This document shows positions 1 through 12,016 of a stretch of DNA of 64,000 nucleotides, piece by piece; the stretch's first letter is position 1; the number at the start of each line of letters is the position of its first letter. The stretch lies in contig NC_086031.1 of assembly GCF_036323735.1 (NCBI RefSeq), positions 49,553,225-49,617,224 on the forward strand. Reading direction: 5' to 3'. Below the pieces are notes generated by a model that did no database searches, was not told where the DNA came from, and worked only from the letters and a program-made list of their open reading frames with translations. Made by a program: the position numbers and the translations under genes. Source of the stretch: Rattus norvegicus. Taxonomy: Eukaryota; Chordata; Mammalia; Rodentia; Muridae.

Positions 1-92
1 CAGATTAAATAATGTATATACTGGGTTTGATGGAAAGTATAATACTGATTTGGGGTGGGAGGTTAAGGTTGAAAAACAAAAACAAAAACTAG

Positions 93-302
93 AAGGCAGT
101 GCACACCTTTAATCCTAGCTCTTGGGAAGCAAAGGCAGGCACATCTGTGATTTTTTTTTTTTTTTTTTGGTTCTTTTTTTCGGAGCTGGGAACCGAACCC
201 AGGGCCTTGCGCTTCCTAGGCAAGTGCTCTACCACTGAGCTAAATCCCCAACCCCCACATCTGTGATTTTTGAGACCAGCCTGGTCTACAGAGAAACCTA
301 AG
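93..302 (+). repeat. B1 SINE, split by an ID insertion
   Basis: B1-type text is visible on both sides of the insertion: CACACCTTTAATCCTAGC and the GGCAGGC block before it, GAGACCAGCCTGGTCTACAG after it. The two halves form one B1 once the ID and one target-site copy are removed. Confidence 0.85.
156..256 (-). repeat. ID element (rat SINE) inside B1
   Basis: A reversed ID body (CGGAGCTGGG ... TGAGCTAAATCCCCAACCCC) with a T-run on its left. It is flanked by the 15-bp target-site duplication ACATCTGTGATTTTT at 141-155 and 257-271. The tRNA-like A and B boxes are intact in reverse. Confidence 0.95.
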
Positions 303-305
303 AGA

Positions 306-1045
306 CTATCACACGCTGTATGACAGCAGTGGTATCAGTGAGAAGGAACTGTTGTGTCCTGAGGAGAGGAGGGGCTGAGAAGGAGAGGGTGACCATTGCT
401 CAGGGTGAGGGTGAGAAAGAAGGTCGAGGTCCGGAAGGCAAAGCTAGTCTTCCGTCACCCACCTTTCACTCCTCAACGGAGCCTGAGCCTTCTGCAGATC
501 CGAGAGGCTTCCAACAGCTCCTCCTCAAGCCTGACAGTCGACTCACCAGAGATAAAGGCTAGTATGGACACGCGCTTCCCCAGGGGAACTCCTGGACAAG
601 GACTCCGTTGTAGCCAGGTCGGCTGACCAGACAGCTGGTCGACTCTGCGAGGAATGCACAGTGCCTGCAGAGGTCCCTCCACTCACCCCCATGCCCACAC
701 ATCTGTGATGGTAAGATGCCCTCATGCCAGCAGCAGCTAGGAAGGGTGGAGACGTATCTTGCAAGATGCAGAACAGGAGGACCCAGGAAGGGGAAAGGAG
801 TTGTTCAGGGTCACAGAGAAGCATGGGACCGAGCATACAGTCCTTGCTATTGGCAAAGCTCCACTTACTTGCCTTTTCTGTCATGGCAGCAGAGGTGGGG
901 TGGGAGTCAGGTACAGGGGTTGTCAGGTATGTAAAGGGGTGCTTTAACACATGGGAGCGCGCACGAAAAACTGTGGGTGTGGTCTAAATGTCTGCACAGC
1001 AAAGCTCAATGTGAGTCACATGGCGGGCAACAGTGTTCCTGAAGT
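306..1045. other. Unique intronic sequence
   Basis: No repeat or coding signal recognised. Short open frames on both strands lack splice or family support. Confidence 0.6.
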
Positions 1046-1279
1046 CAAGGTTCAATCCTGTGTGTATGTGTGACGTGTGTTTGAATGTGGGCAGGTGCAG
1101 GCCTTAACATACGTATGGTGGTCAGAGGACAGCCTCTGTGCTGGGCCTCACCTTCTGCCTTCAGACAGCGTGTCTATTGGCAACAACTACAAATGCCGGG
1201 CTGGCTGGCCCACCAGCTTCCAGTGATTTTCCCCTCTCTACCTCAAATCCTCCCAGAGGCCCTGAGATCACAGATACCC

Positions 1280-1366
1280 GCATTACTGTGCTGGGCCTGC
1301 AGGTCCAAATGCAGCTCATCAAGTTTGTCGGCAAGCACTTTACCCTCTGAACCATCTCCCCAGCCC
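1280..1366 (-). repeat. B3/B2-related SINE, reversed, diverged
   Basis: It ends in GGCAAGCACTTTACCCTCTG and then CCATCTCCCCAGCCCC, the reverse of the tRNA-related head of B2/B3 SINEs. The element may extend left to about 1046 (GTGTGTATGTGTG and GGTCAGAGGACAGCCTCTGTG), but that part is diverged. Confidence 0.5.
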
Positions 1367-1678
1367 CTCAGGAACCAATTCTGCACTTCTTCTGTGACCC
1401 CTATTGTGGCCTAAGGAAGTGAATTCAGGTCCTTTGCAGGAGGCTCGGGGGAGGCTGCCTTTAACTCTTATTTTTGGGCATACATGGGGCGGCCATGACC
1501 CATATCACAATGATTAATTCTAAGAGCATCCATCACATTAGTGTTCCCTGAGACTACAGAAGGCATGACTGTCCTCACCACCACTAAATGCCATTGCAAT
1601 CACCATTATCATCTTGCCTTCCCTATATTATTGACTACTTTTCTATCATCACATCACTGGCCCCCAGCATCAAAAACT

Positions 1679-1812
1679 TATCATCACCACCACCACCATC
1701 ATCACCATTATCACCATCATCATCACCACCACCACCACCATCATCACCAGTACTACTTACTACCATCGTCATCATCATCATCACCATTCACCATCATCAC
1801 CATCTCTACCAT
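1679..1812 (+). repeat. (CAT/CAC)n trinucleotide repeat
   Basis: A mixed array of CAC, CAT and ATC triplets, interrupted around 1750-1765. It gives long histidine runs in one plus-strand frame and Ser/Pro in another. Neither has exon boundaries, so it is a microsatellite and not coding. Confidence 0.93.
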
Positions 1813-2437
1813 TGAGGACCGTGTGATTGCCCCTCCCTCCTCCCTGAGTTTAGTTTGGATGAATCCTGTGGGCACTAAGTTCAGCTAAAAATAGCTGACG
1901 TTTTTGGCAGATGGCATTACTAGAAAAAAAAAATTGAGAATGTTGTAGCTTTTAGTCAAATATGCATGCTTTACATGTAACAAACTTTTACGTGCAGGCA
2001 AAAATAAAAGTTTGTCAAAAAATAAAGTCTGTCAGTTAAATTTTTTGAAGTGAAAATGAAAAATACATAGATATGAAAATTTTAATGCACGAGGGCAGAG
2101 GTGATCACATCTTGTCACCGAACACCTTGCTGAGGGTCAGGGGACAAGCTCTCCAGGACTGCTGGTCCTGTCCTTCCCCAGAGAGCCGCTGGCTGGGGGC
2201 TCTCTACTTTCACCCTCTCCCTGGCGCCCGTTCGTTCGTTCCCTGCAAGTCTCACATCTGCACTGTGGGCCCCCTTCTCTGGAACACAATGACGTCACTG
2301 GGATGGTTCAGATAGTCTTGGGGTCTCCCAGGTGGGACTCTATCACTCTTGCCTCCCCTCACTTTCGCTCAACAGCTGCCCGGGCAGCTTTCACAAAACG
2401 CAAACCTCAAATCGCTCCTCCTCTTACAACCTTTCCT

Positions 2438-2568
2438 GGGTGCGGGTGGTGGAGGCAGCGGCCCACGCCTTGGGTCTCGAGTTTGAGGCCAGCCGGGTGT
2501 ACAGAACTAGTTCCAGGACAGTCAGGGCTACCCCCACACACCCAAATAAACAAAACAAAACAAAAACC
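2438..2568 (+). repeat. B1 SINE fragment
   Basis: GGGTGCGGGTGGTGG, GTTTGAGGCCAGCCGG and CCAGGACAGTCAGGGCTAC are B1 blocks, followed by an A-rich tail (AAACAAAACAAAACAAAAAC). Confidence 0.8.
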
Positions 2569-2569
2569 A

Positions 2570-3450
2570 CAACGTTTTCCTATCTTTTCACTGAGCTTAG
2601 GGGAAAATTCAGAATCCTGATTCTACCCATCAGGTGTAAACTCATCCCAGACCCTGCTCCTATCCGCCCCTATCCACCCAGCACCGTGGTGCGCCCCTTC
2701 TGCCTTGGCGACCTGCTTCTCTTCATAAATACTTGGGCTCACTCAGACACCAATAACACTCGTTGCTTTTCTTGGCGAATCTCTGCCCAGCCACCGGGCC
2801 TTGGCTGACCTGTATCCTGGTCCGAGAAGGCCCTCCCTGACCAGGCCCTGTAATCTGTGCCTTCTCTCTCACCACAGCCCTGAGGCAGGGAGACCAGGAG
2901 GAAGGTAGGTGGGCAGCGAGACAGGACCGAGCATCCAGGAAAGCCAAAGGGTCACTGTCTCAGCATACAGTTCTCTAGCTTAAAGGTTCCAAGACGCATG
3001 TTAGCAAACACATTTCAGCCTTAGGAAGGATTGCCTGGCCCATCTGCATCTGCGCACAGAGCCTGTAAAGACCGTGAGAACTGCGGAGCCCGGATGTTAG
3101 CAGCTGTGGTGGGTGAGACTAGGGGCCTGTGGACCCTGGCTGTGGGGCTGAAATACAGCCTCGCCCGGGGCCTACTCTGAGAGGGGGCTTGGGATTATGC
3201 AGACATGATCTCATCTTCCTACCTCCACTGTTGCTACCCTTGCCCAGCTGCAGAGGAAAACAGAGGCAGTTTTCTATCTATAGGGGGGAGGATAGAAAAC
3301 GCAGTTTCTTGGGCTTGAGGCCCTAGTCTGGTAACAGGGCTTGCACTGCCCATCCAAGGCTGTTGGGGGTCTCTGTCCTGCTCCTCTCCGTGACAGCATC
3401 TCCTTACACTTGGGACTGTTGCAGGCAGAGTTTCTTTAATCAGGCCGGGG
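2570..3450. other. Unique intronic sequence
   Basis: Nothing recognised beyond scattered short open frames; no splice-bounded coding segment. Confidence 0.6.
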
Positions 3451-3452
3451 CT

Positions 3453-3606
3453 TTCGAGACAAGATTTCTTTGTGTAGTCTTAGCTGTCCTGGAACTAGCT
3501 CTGCAGACCAGGCTGGCCTCGAACTCACAGAAATCCACCTGCCTCTGCCTCCCAAGTGCTGGGATCAAAGGAATCATCAAAGGAATGCACCACCACTGCC
3601 TGGCTA
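3453..3606 (-). repeat. B1 SINE, reversed
   Basis: GAGACAAGATTTCTTTGTGT, TGTCCTGGAACTAGCTCTGC, CCTCCCAAGTGCTGGGATCA and the end block CACCACTGCCTGGC are the reverse of B1. An 18-bp stretch near the head (GGAATCATCAAAGGAATG) contains a small internal duplication. Confidence 0.9.
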
Positions 3607-3609
3607 CAT

Positions 3610-5100
3610 CTTGGTGAGTGTTTTATGAACTTCTGCAGGTGGTGGAAACTATGAGGTGACGGGCAGCATGTCTGCCTTCCTCAGGATGACTGCCTAAAAT
3701 AAATATCATGGGACAGGTACAGAAATCAGAGACCTGAATCTAGAGCTTGTATTTGCCAACCGTGGGTTGGGTGACTTGGGGCTAACTGTCCTTTAAGGTA
3801 CCGGGTTTCTTCTCCTGCTGAGTGGCGGGGTTGGGGGAGGATTCAAAGATGAGGTCTCACACTGCTCTGACATTCTTGGGTCATCTGCCCAGGGTGTGTT
3901 GGAGAATTAAACTGGAGGAGGAAGACGGGGCTCTTCAGATCAGGAGTCAAGGGAACTCAACAGAGCCCAACCAAGCCCTGGCCTCAGCTTCCCCAACTGC
4001 AAAATGAAGGCTTTGTACATCACCCTGAGCTCAGATCTCTCTGGCTATATGACATAATGATGTTGCCACTGAGCTGAAGAATGTCTCCCTGACCTCAGCT
4101 GGGTTTAACTAGCTCCAGTGGAAAAGTGTCTTGACCTCACCAGGGAACGTCACCGGGTGCCCTCACCTCTCTCTGTTCATGGCTTTCATATTTGAATTCC
4201 ACTCAGAGAAATCTTGACTTGGAACATTCCAAAGGGCGGCAGCCGACTGGCTGCTTAGTGGAGCTCAGATAGATCCCCGTGACCCACTGCCTCCCAGAGG
4301 CACACATCCTTCTATCTGAAGGGCCCTGAAATCTCAGGGTCAGACAGAAGAATAAGAAAAGGCCACCCTGCTCAAGGAGCCAGCTGTCCTGTCTCACTCA
4401 CTTGCCCTAACCCTGACTCCAGGCCAGCAAGAAGCCAGGTACCCCAGATGAGCTTGCAGCAGACGTCCTTGGGCTCCACCCACATCCCTCCCAGGTTATC
4501 ACGAGGCAAGCCTTCAAAGTCTCACCTCCATTCTTTCCTCTGCTATCATTTCCCCCTGAGATCCCCTCCCTCCACAGAGGGACAGAAGGGACACTTGTCA
4601 CCTCATCAACCATCCCCCACTCCATCTGTTTTTCTTCCAGACATATTTCTCCTACATACAGAGCTGCCAGAGATGATGTAGGTTTTTTTTTTTTTTTTTT
4701 AAGGAGGGAGGCAAGACAAGAGGGGGTGGAGACAGATCGCTTTCCAGTGATATCTGGTTCAAGCTGATGCTAGTGTCAGTTTGCATTCCCTGAACATAAG
4801 GGGACCAGAGAGCCAAGGAACACAGGAGGTAAGAGATTGACAAAGGGGGAGCGGGTCTCCCTAGTCCCAAACACAGCAGATCACAGCACCCAGCATGGCT
4901 GAGAACAGGCATTATTGAGAGATGCTCCACCTAGTCACCTAGGAGCTTGGCTCCCTCAGGCATGGCTACCTGCTCATCTAGCCTCAGATCCTATCCAGAT
5001 GACCTTCCCCACCCACTCACCCAGAGTCTCTGCTTCTTCACTTCCTCTGTACGTGAGTTCAGGGACTCGGAAGAGATACTCAGTGTAGTCAAAGGTGTCT
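3610..5100. other. Intronic sequence with a poly-T run
   Basis: Mostly unique. A MIR-like patch (CTTCCCCAACTGCAAAATGA) lies near 3985-4010 and a T-run at 4682-4700. No gene seen. Confidence 0.55.
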
Positions 5101-5102
5101 AG

Positions 5103-5250
5103 AGTTGGGCGTGGTGGTGCAAGCCTTTCATTCTAAGACTTGGGAGGCAGAGGGATCTCTTCTTGAGACCATGATAGGTCCCAGGCCAGCCAGAGTTGTT
5201 CGGTGAAACTGCGTCAAAAACGAACGAGCAAACAAAGCCAAAAAAGTATC
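5103..5250 (+). repeat. B1 SINE, diverged
   Basis: GTTGGGCGTGGTGGTGCAAG, GGGAGGCAGAGGGATCTCTT and an A-rich end identify a diverged B1. Confidence 0.8.
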
Positions 5251-5983
5251 GGAAAATCAGAATAGGAAAACTAAATTCTAAACCTCAAGAAGGGCAGTTC
5301 AAGATGGGGTGGATTTAAACAAACAAAACAAACTTCTATATCCTACATAATGGAGAATGGGTTTATTTGTGATGCAGACAGCAAAAAAGTCTAGGTGCTG
5401 ATAGGTTTGGGCTCAGCTGGGGACAGGCAGGAAGCAGAGGCAATCCTCTTAATGGAGAGTCTCCGACCTGGCTCTAGAAGCCAGGGGTTCTGAGCACCCT
5501 GGATCTCCTCATTTCCTATCTCTTAGCCAAGGGGAGCACAGTGGTGACCAGATGCCTTCAGGGGAGGCTCCGGCTGGCACCAGTACTCTTGCCTCTAGTC
5601 CTTGCAGAGAGACAGAAACAGAGGCCAAAGAATGCTTGCCTGAGATTGCTGTGCGCCTAGTGGCTTCCTATGCACGCTGGTGTCTGTGGTGACTCAGAGC
5701 AGAGACAAAGGACCATCTACTCCACTTCTGAGCGCCTTCAGCTCAGCACACCTGTCTTCTCAAGATTTGAGGACACGGCCTTCCTGATTTCCAGTCACTT
5801 TTGGCTACAAGGATATGTCTTGATTCCTTGAGCTCATGCACAGAGAAAGTGAAGGAAGGAGCGGTGGGTGGGTGGGGCTTGTTTGGATGAAGATCGAGGC
5901 CTGATAAGCAGTTTGCCAGAGGTAAGGAAGCAACTTCACCATCTTCTAGCAAGTAGCTAGACTCTTAAGAGTGCTAGGAACTG

Positions 5984-6082
5984 GGTTGGGGATTTAGCTC
6001 AGTAGTAGAGCGCTTGCCTAGCGAGCGCAAGGCCCTGGGTTCAGTCCCCAGCTCCGAAAAAAGGAAAAAAAAAAAAAAAAAA
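5984..6082 (+). repeat. ID element, young insertion
   Basis: ID body (GGTTGGGGATTTAGCTCAGT ... CCCCAGCTCCG) with a long A-tail. It is flanked by a perfect 17-bp target-site duplication AAGAGTGCTAGGAACTG at 5967-5983 and 6083-6099, which marks a recent retroposition. Confidence 0.96.
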
Positions 6083-6099
6083 AAGAGTGCTAGGAACTG

Positions 6100-8940
6100 A
6101 CAAGGCTGGACCCCCACGGACGGTGGACTCTAAGAGTGTGGAAGCCACCAAGAGTAGTCAGTGCTTCTCTGAGCACAGCAAAGGGAGAGGGCAGGGAGGA
6201 TGAGGAGTCCCTTTGGTTAGGAGAGGAGAAAGTTGAGAAGGAAATACTACCAGATGGGTGGATGCTGGCCCTCCTCAGGCTAATGCATATCTTTCAGGCT
6301 GCACTAGAGTATCTCACTTATGTACGTCTGGAAGTCTGGGGGCATGGCAGGAAGAACATCTTGGGGGACTCCTGTCCATGCAGAATCTGAGGAACAAGTC
6401 ACCCAGTATATATAGGCATAAGGAGATGACACGGAGACAGAAGCGTTCAGAAGACGGCAGCCTGGATACAGGAGAGAAGGGAGGGCTGGAGTGGACCAAG
6501 TTCTATGTCCTCTCTCTGATGACCCCTAGGGGATAAGGCAATGACTTAGGCTCTTGCTGAGTGCTCAAGTTGAAACACTGAAAACATTATCATTGTGATT
6601 CACAGATGCAGGGCAAATCCAATCCTTACAGAGTGTGAGAAAATGGCTGGAATCCACCCCTGTCCTGGCTCAAGTTTTGCTCTCCCAGCTCAGAAGCAGG
6701 GCTGACTCCTCTGGGGGAGAATTTCTTCCTGTCTGCCCTTTGACATACCGTTCACTAATGCAAAGCCAGCTCCACTCCTACTAGCCCAACACCTTGGCTC
6801 CAGCCCTAGGCTTATGGGAAATCACAGGTCAGCCTCAACCTCATCCACCTGTTCCCAAGAGAAAAGGGAAGGAGCCAAGCTGTCCTGGCTTTCATTCCTC
6901 CACAGATGACTTCTCAGCTGTGTGAGAACAATCACAAGGGTAGGTCTCATGCCTCTGCTCCAGGAGGAACAGAGACCATCAGAGACATTACTGACCAATA
7001 GAAGGACAGATGAGGTAAACCAACAGATCCAACCTGAGTCCCCAACCTGCCCAGAAATAAGGACATTTCTCATGTTCACTCTGATCTAGATAGTGTGAGC
7101 TCACCCTGACCTAGATCCTGGGCTGAAGGTTACAATGGATGCTGACCTCGAACCAAGATGGCCACCCTTTGCCAGCCCTCCTCCACACCTTAGTCTATTT
7201 TTTTCACTCTGCTTTGGAGACTTTATTTTCATAATAGTTCAAACAACTGCCAGGCTACCCTGTAACTGTAAAACGCCAATTTCCTCTCCTTGTGATAGGT
7301 CCGCAGGCGCCATCTCCTCCCTCCTCCCCTGGGTAAATCAGCTGCTCTCCTGGACCGAGCGTGGGCTTCCGCACTCTGCCACGTGGACCGAGAACAGAAG
7401 AAGCCAGAAGTATGATAGGAGATGAATCCAATGTGCAGAGCAGATCGGGGCAGAGCCAACATGCTGAGCTGGCAAAGACACACTTGGTACTATTAGCTCC
7501 ATCTCTCCTGGAAACCTAGCTAACTCTTGGTGTCCTCCCTGTCCTGCAGACGCTATAACCTATAAGAAACTCTCCCATTTTGTTTGCGTTCCAGAGGGCT
7601 TCACAGTGCGCATCTCGGAGTCTGGGCTGATTTGAAATAGGTTCACAATGATTGAGCCAAACCATGAGTGGGGTCGCTTGGGATGACTGGTCACAACTAG
7701 GGCCAGACGAGCTACGGTGGTTAGAACAAGGAAGAACAAACAATACTACTGCAAACCTGTAGGGGAGGTGGGAACAGAATTATTTACTGACTGCCTAACT
7801 GTATGCCAGGTACTCTGGACTTTCCCTACAATTTAATCCTCACAGTGGCCCCCAAATGTTGGATATTAGTCTTGGCCTGCAGATGAGGAACAAGTTCAAA
7901 GACAGCCGTGGACAGGAAAGAGTTGATCTGAAATCTCATAATCAGGCCTTTAAATCTGGTGTCGTTTCTATTACCCCAGGGAATCACAAGTGTCCCAGAG
8001 ACACAAAGTGTCCAGGGCAAGGCTAGATCCAGAGTCTTGGTACACAACTGTCTCCTGTAGCATGATGGCCGTAAGCATGACGGCCTTTCCAGGCCATCAG
8101 GATCCAGGGTGGAGAAGGGCATGCAGATGGTGTGAAAGTATACAGCAGCACACCTCACTAAACGTCTTAAATCTGGCAACAGGTACCCAAGGAAGTAAGG
8201 GGACCAGCTAGGCTCCCAGAACCACCAAAATCTTACAAAAGCCATGGGGCCCCTGAAAACTCAACGTGTCCCCTTAATGGCAGCAACAGGAGCACAGCAG
8301 CCTCTCCATACTGCCTGCTGAGAGTATCAGGAATCCCAGGCCCAGCCCTGGCAGCCATGGAAGGTCATCTCTCTTGTCTGCAGTCATCCACCATGACAGA
8401 CCATGGCATGGCCTGGAGCATAGATGCTGTCTTTGCAGTGGCTGCTCCCTTCCAAGGGCTGAAGCAGGGACATGTTGACAGCAAAGCCAGGGGTCAAGTC
8501 CTGCAGCAACTCCTGGATGCTCTGTCATCATCAAGGCCCCGTGGAAGGATTAAGATGCTAAGTCTACTCTCCTATGGCAAACCCTGAACTCTAGGACAGT
8601 ACACTCTGCGACAGCTAGATTCCGTGGCAAAGCAAACTCCTCCATGACTCCTATAGCAACTGAGTCAGACAGGAAGAAAAAGGATAGAAGTCTTGAGTAT
8701 AAAGTAAATGGGACCCTCACATCCTGTGTGCCCTCTTAACCCCAGGGCAGCCTGTTTCCTTCACTCCTTGGAGGACTGTCTTCTCCGAGAGCTCCAAGCC
8801 GTGCTACACTCATTCAAACAAAGCTGGATGAGTAGCAACCTCTCTATGCCAAGGTTATGTATGATTCTGCTATGTTTGTGTGGAGGGGGGTCAGATAGGG
8901 CTGGAGAACAAGCCTAGATTTTGTGTATGCTAGGCAAATG
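6100..8940. other. Mostly unique intronic sequence with a MIR-like remnant
   Basis: A reversed MIR/L2-like patch sits around 7780-7900 (ATGCCAGGTACTCTGG, TTTAATCCTCACAGTGGC, GCAGATGAGGAAC). The open frames at 7826-8245 (minus) and 7990-8211 (plus) lie across or beside it and are not supported as exons. Confidence 0.55.
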
Positions 8941-8978
8941 GTGTACCCCTGTGCCTTTTTAAAAAAAAAAAAAAACTT

Positions 8979-9083
8979 GGGGTTGGGGATTTAGCTCAGT
9001 GGAAGAGCGCTTGCCTAGCAAGCGCAAGGCCCTGGGTTCGGTCCCCAGCTCCGAAAAAAAAAACAAAACAAAACAAAACAAAA
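8979..9083 (+). repeat. ID element
   Basis: A full ID body followed by an A-rich tail of AAAAC units. It abuts the next B2. Confidence 0.94.
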
Positions 9084-9093
9084 CTCTTTTGAG

Positions 9094-9276
9094 GGCTGGA
9101 GAGATGACTCAACACTGACTGCTCCTCCAGGGGTCCTGAGTTCAATTCCCAGCAGCCACATGGTGACTCACAACCATCTGTAATGGGATCTGATGCCCTC
9201 TTCTGGTCTGTGTCTGAACACAGCTACAGCACATTCATATAAATAAAAATAAATAAATGTTAAAAAAAAAAACCAC
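9094..9276 (+). repeat. B2 SINE
   Basis: It starts GGCTGGAGAGATGACTCAAC and contains CAGCAGCCACATGGTGACTC and CTGATGCCCTCTTCTGGTCT. It ends in an AAATAAATAAATG tail. Flanks AAACTCTTTTGAG (9081-9093) and AAACTCTTTTTGAG (9277-9290) form a near-perfect target-site duplication. Confidence 0.93.
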
Positions 9277-9324
9277 AAACTCTTTTTGAGATAGGGCCTA
9301 AGTTGCGTTGCCAAGTGTTCTGAC

Positions 9325-9688
9325 TAGTCTATGTGTACTTGATACAAGCTATAACCATCAGATAAGGAGTCTTAATTGAGAGAATGGTTCCATATGATCA
9401 AGTCATAGGCAAGCCTGTGGGGCATTTTCTTAATTAGTGATGGATAAGAGAGGGCCCAGCCCATTGTGGGCTAGTAGTCCTGCGTCTATAAGAAAACAGG
9501 CCAAACAAGCCAGTAAGTAGCACCTCCCATGGCCTCCGCATCAGCTCCTGCCTCCAGGTTCCTGCCCTGTTTGTGTCCTGACTTCCTTCAGTGATGAACC
9601 TTCCTGGAATTGTAGGCCCGATAAACCGTCCCCAAGTTGTTTTGGTCATGGTGTTGCATTGAAGCAATAGAAACCCTAACTAAAACAC
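9325..9688 (+). repeat. Rodent interspersed repeat, probably L1/Lx 3' end
   Basis: Text such as TTAATTAGTGATGGATAAGA, GCATCAGCTCCTGCCTCCAG, TTGGTCATGGTGTTGCATTG and AATAGAAACCCTAACTAAAA matches a very common rodent repeat that I remember as an L1 (Lx-type) terminus. The class assignment is from memory. A reversed relative lies at 63775-64000. Confidence 0.6.
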
Positions 9689-10024
9689 CACAGCTATTCT
9701 TAAACTTGCAGTCCTCCTGCCTAAGCTTCCTGAACATCTGAGATTACAGAATATATACCACCATGCACAGCTATGGTTTCTTTGAATATATTTCTAACTC
9801 CTTTGGTATGGCTTCTTGAATCGAACAGACAATTCAGAGGCTGAAATGCAGCCTCTGTTCTGTGTATCCCGGCTTCAAAGTCAGATGTAAGTGAACATTT
9901 CCATGGATGTCGTGGGTCTTTGCTTGTAAAGCCGGGAAGGGCAAGATCAAGAGTTCAATATTTATCCTTAGCTAACTATCTAATCAGAGGCCAGCCTGAG
10001 CTACAGGAGACCCAGGTCTTGGAA

Positions 10025-10118
10025 AACGAGGGCAAGAGGTGAGGGAGAAAAAAGAGAGGAGGAAAAGAGAAGGGGAGGGGGAAGGGGAGAAGGGAGGAGG
10101 GAAGAGGAGAGGAGCTCT
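10025..10118 (+). repeat. GA-rich purine tract
   Basis: A nearly pure purine stretch of GAGG, GGAA and GGGA units. It directly follows a short diverged B1-like segment (GAGGCCAGCCTGAGCTACAG, 9987-10006). Confidence 0.85.
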
Positions 10119-10744
10119 AGAGTCCAGTTCTGGGGCTGTGCTGTGGGTGGTCTGGTTCATGCTTTGGGGGCTGGTGGTCTGCATTTAGCAGGGCACACAT
10201 AGCCTAGCTAAAGCTGGAAGCTAAAGGAAGACCAATTCCTGATAAGGACAGAACACCGCACCTTAGACAGTAGGCCCCATCAGAACCGTACCTAATGAGG
10301 AAGGAAGCCTCTGAACAGAGGGATCCTTAGGCACCTCTCTTAACAGCTACATCCCTCTCTAGTCAGCAGATGCAGAACCCGAAGGCCCTGGGGAGTTAAT
10401 GTTACTGGCAACCTCACCTAAGAGGGAGGATACACAGGACTTTGGGGGCGGTCCTTTGGAAACCTCCTGTGTTCATTCCTTCTGATGTTTCCCCAGAGCC
10501 TATTGGCCCAGCGTACTCTTTCCCATCAACCGCAATCCCACCACCTGTTTCTTCTCCTAGACCACCTCTCCTCCAGTCAGCCAGGAAGGAGCTCTGCCCA
10601 CCTCTCCACCTAGCAAGCCTGCCTAACGCCCCAGTCTCATTTGCACACTGGTTTACCCTTGCCAGCCGCTTGACATGTTTCTTATGAATTAAGCAGAATT
10701 AGAAGGGAGGAAAAAAACTGGGGGAAGGACTGGGGATCTAGGAA

Positions 10745-10880
10745 GCAGTACATCCTAGAGATTAAGTTCAAATTCTGGCTCTGATACTCATTTGCTTTCC
10801 TGGCTTCAGGTGGCTTTTTTTTTTTTTAAGGTCTCCATTTCTTCATTTGTAAGTACCAAGAAATAATGACACATATGCCC
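10745..10880 (+). repeat. MIR SINE remnant
   Basis: TTCAAATTCTGGCTCTGATA and TCTCCATTTCTTCATTTGTA are typical MIR core blocks, with a T-run inserted between them at 10815-10828. Confidence 0.6.
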
Positions 10881-11956
10881 TAGAAGCCACACAATGCTAA
10901 ACACCACAAGCAGATATTGTATTCTTAAGCTTTCCTTCTCCCTCCACCTAGGAAAAATCCAACAGCATGGCTCCTGGAAAGTGCCTCTCCAGCATAGGGA
11001 CCTTGGAATTCTAGGCCCCATGGCACCTTGGGGACTCTGTAGAGAGAAGGCAGGGCCTCCTGTCTGGATGGCTGCCAGCTCTCCCTAAAGGGAAGGGCCT
11101 GTTTAGTGGGTCACCAAGGGCAAAGAAAGTCTGTGTCTTCAGAGTCTGAAGGGTAACCAGTACTTAAAGTGCTTGTCTGGGAAAGAAGCCAGGCCTCTGA
11201 AGCCTGCAGTCTCTGCCTGGGGGTCTGTTTGGGGGAAGTTGCTCCTCCGTGGTCATGTTTCACACTCTTAAACTGGTCCAGCCCTTGTGTACATACATAT
11301 AGACACATGTAAAGGCATTTGTGCTGGAAACCAGAGTGCGCCAGTACTGACATGCACTGATACACATGCTACCCTGCTCAGTCCAACATTCAACCCAGGC
11401 ATCTGCTGTGTGTGCCGCATAAACCATTACGTCAATACTTCCACTGCATCGTGCATTTGTCGTCTCGCTAGTCATCCTGAGGTCACAGTTTATGTCACCA
11501 GCTCTCTATGAAAACATCTGGAACTCTTGACTCAAATCTCCTGCACCCAGCTCTACCCAACAGCAGGACTCCAATGGATAATCCTCAGACAGCAGTGCAG
11601 GGGACAGACAGTGGGAGTGGCTGACCATATTGACCAAAGTGCTAGTTCTTGGTGCCCGAGTTCCCAAGTCACAGGGGTAGCAGCACCATCAGACACACTG
11701 TGCGAGACTGCAACCCAGAAATTAGAAGGTTCTGCAGAGAAACCACCCACTCCCGTGGCCCTGAAATGTATCATTGAGATATCTAAAATAGATTCTGGGA
11801 TGGCCCAGGCCAAGGCATGGCTCCTGCCGAGAGTCCCCGGTTGCCTTACTGAGGTCTGGACGGAATGGGATGAAGAACTGCGCGTATAAACACAAGACGT
11901 ACAGTGGTGTTGACAGCAAGAGCTGGAAGCCTGCAGAACATCTATGATCCCTTCCT

Positions 11957-12016
11957 CCCCTACCCACTGTAGCACAGGCTAGGCAGCCCCTACCCATTGT
12001 AGCACAGGCTAGGCAG
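11957..12016 (+). repeat. 30-bp tandem duplication
   Basis: Two adjacent 30-base units (11957-11986 and 11987-12016), each containing TGTAGCACAGGCTAGGCAG, differ at one base (CCCACTG / CCCATTG). Confidence 0.95.

Noticed and set aside
1541..1888. Histidine-rich 115-codon frame
   Set aside because: Triplet microsatellite in frame; no exon boundaries or homology.
7826..8245. 139-codon minus-strand frame
   Set aside because: It spans a MIR-like remnant and unique intron; no recognised protein or splice sites.
8979..9083. tRNA gene candidate in the ID element
   Set aside because: ID elements carry tRNA-like A and B boxes but have the BC1/ID body and an A-tail, so they are SINEs and not functional tRNA genes.
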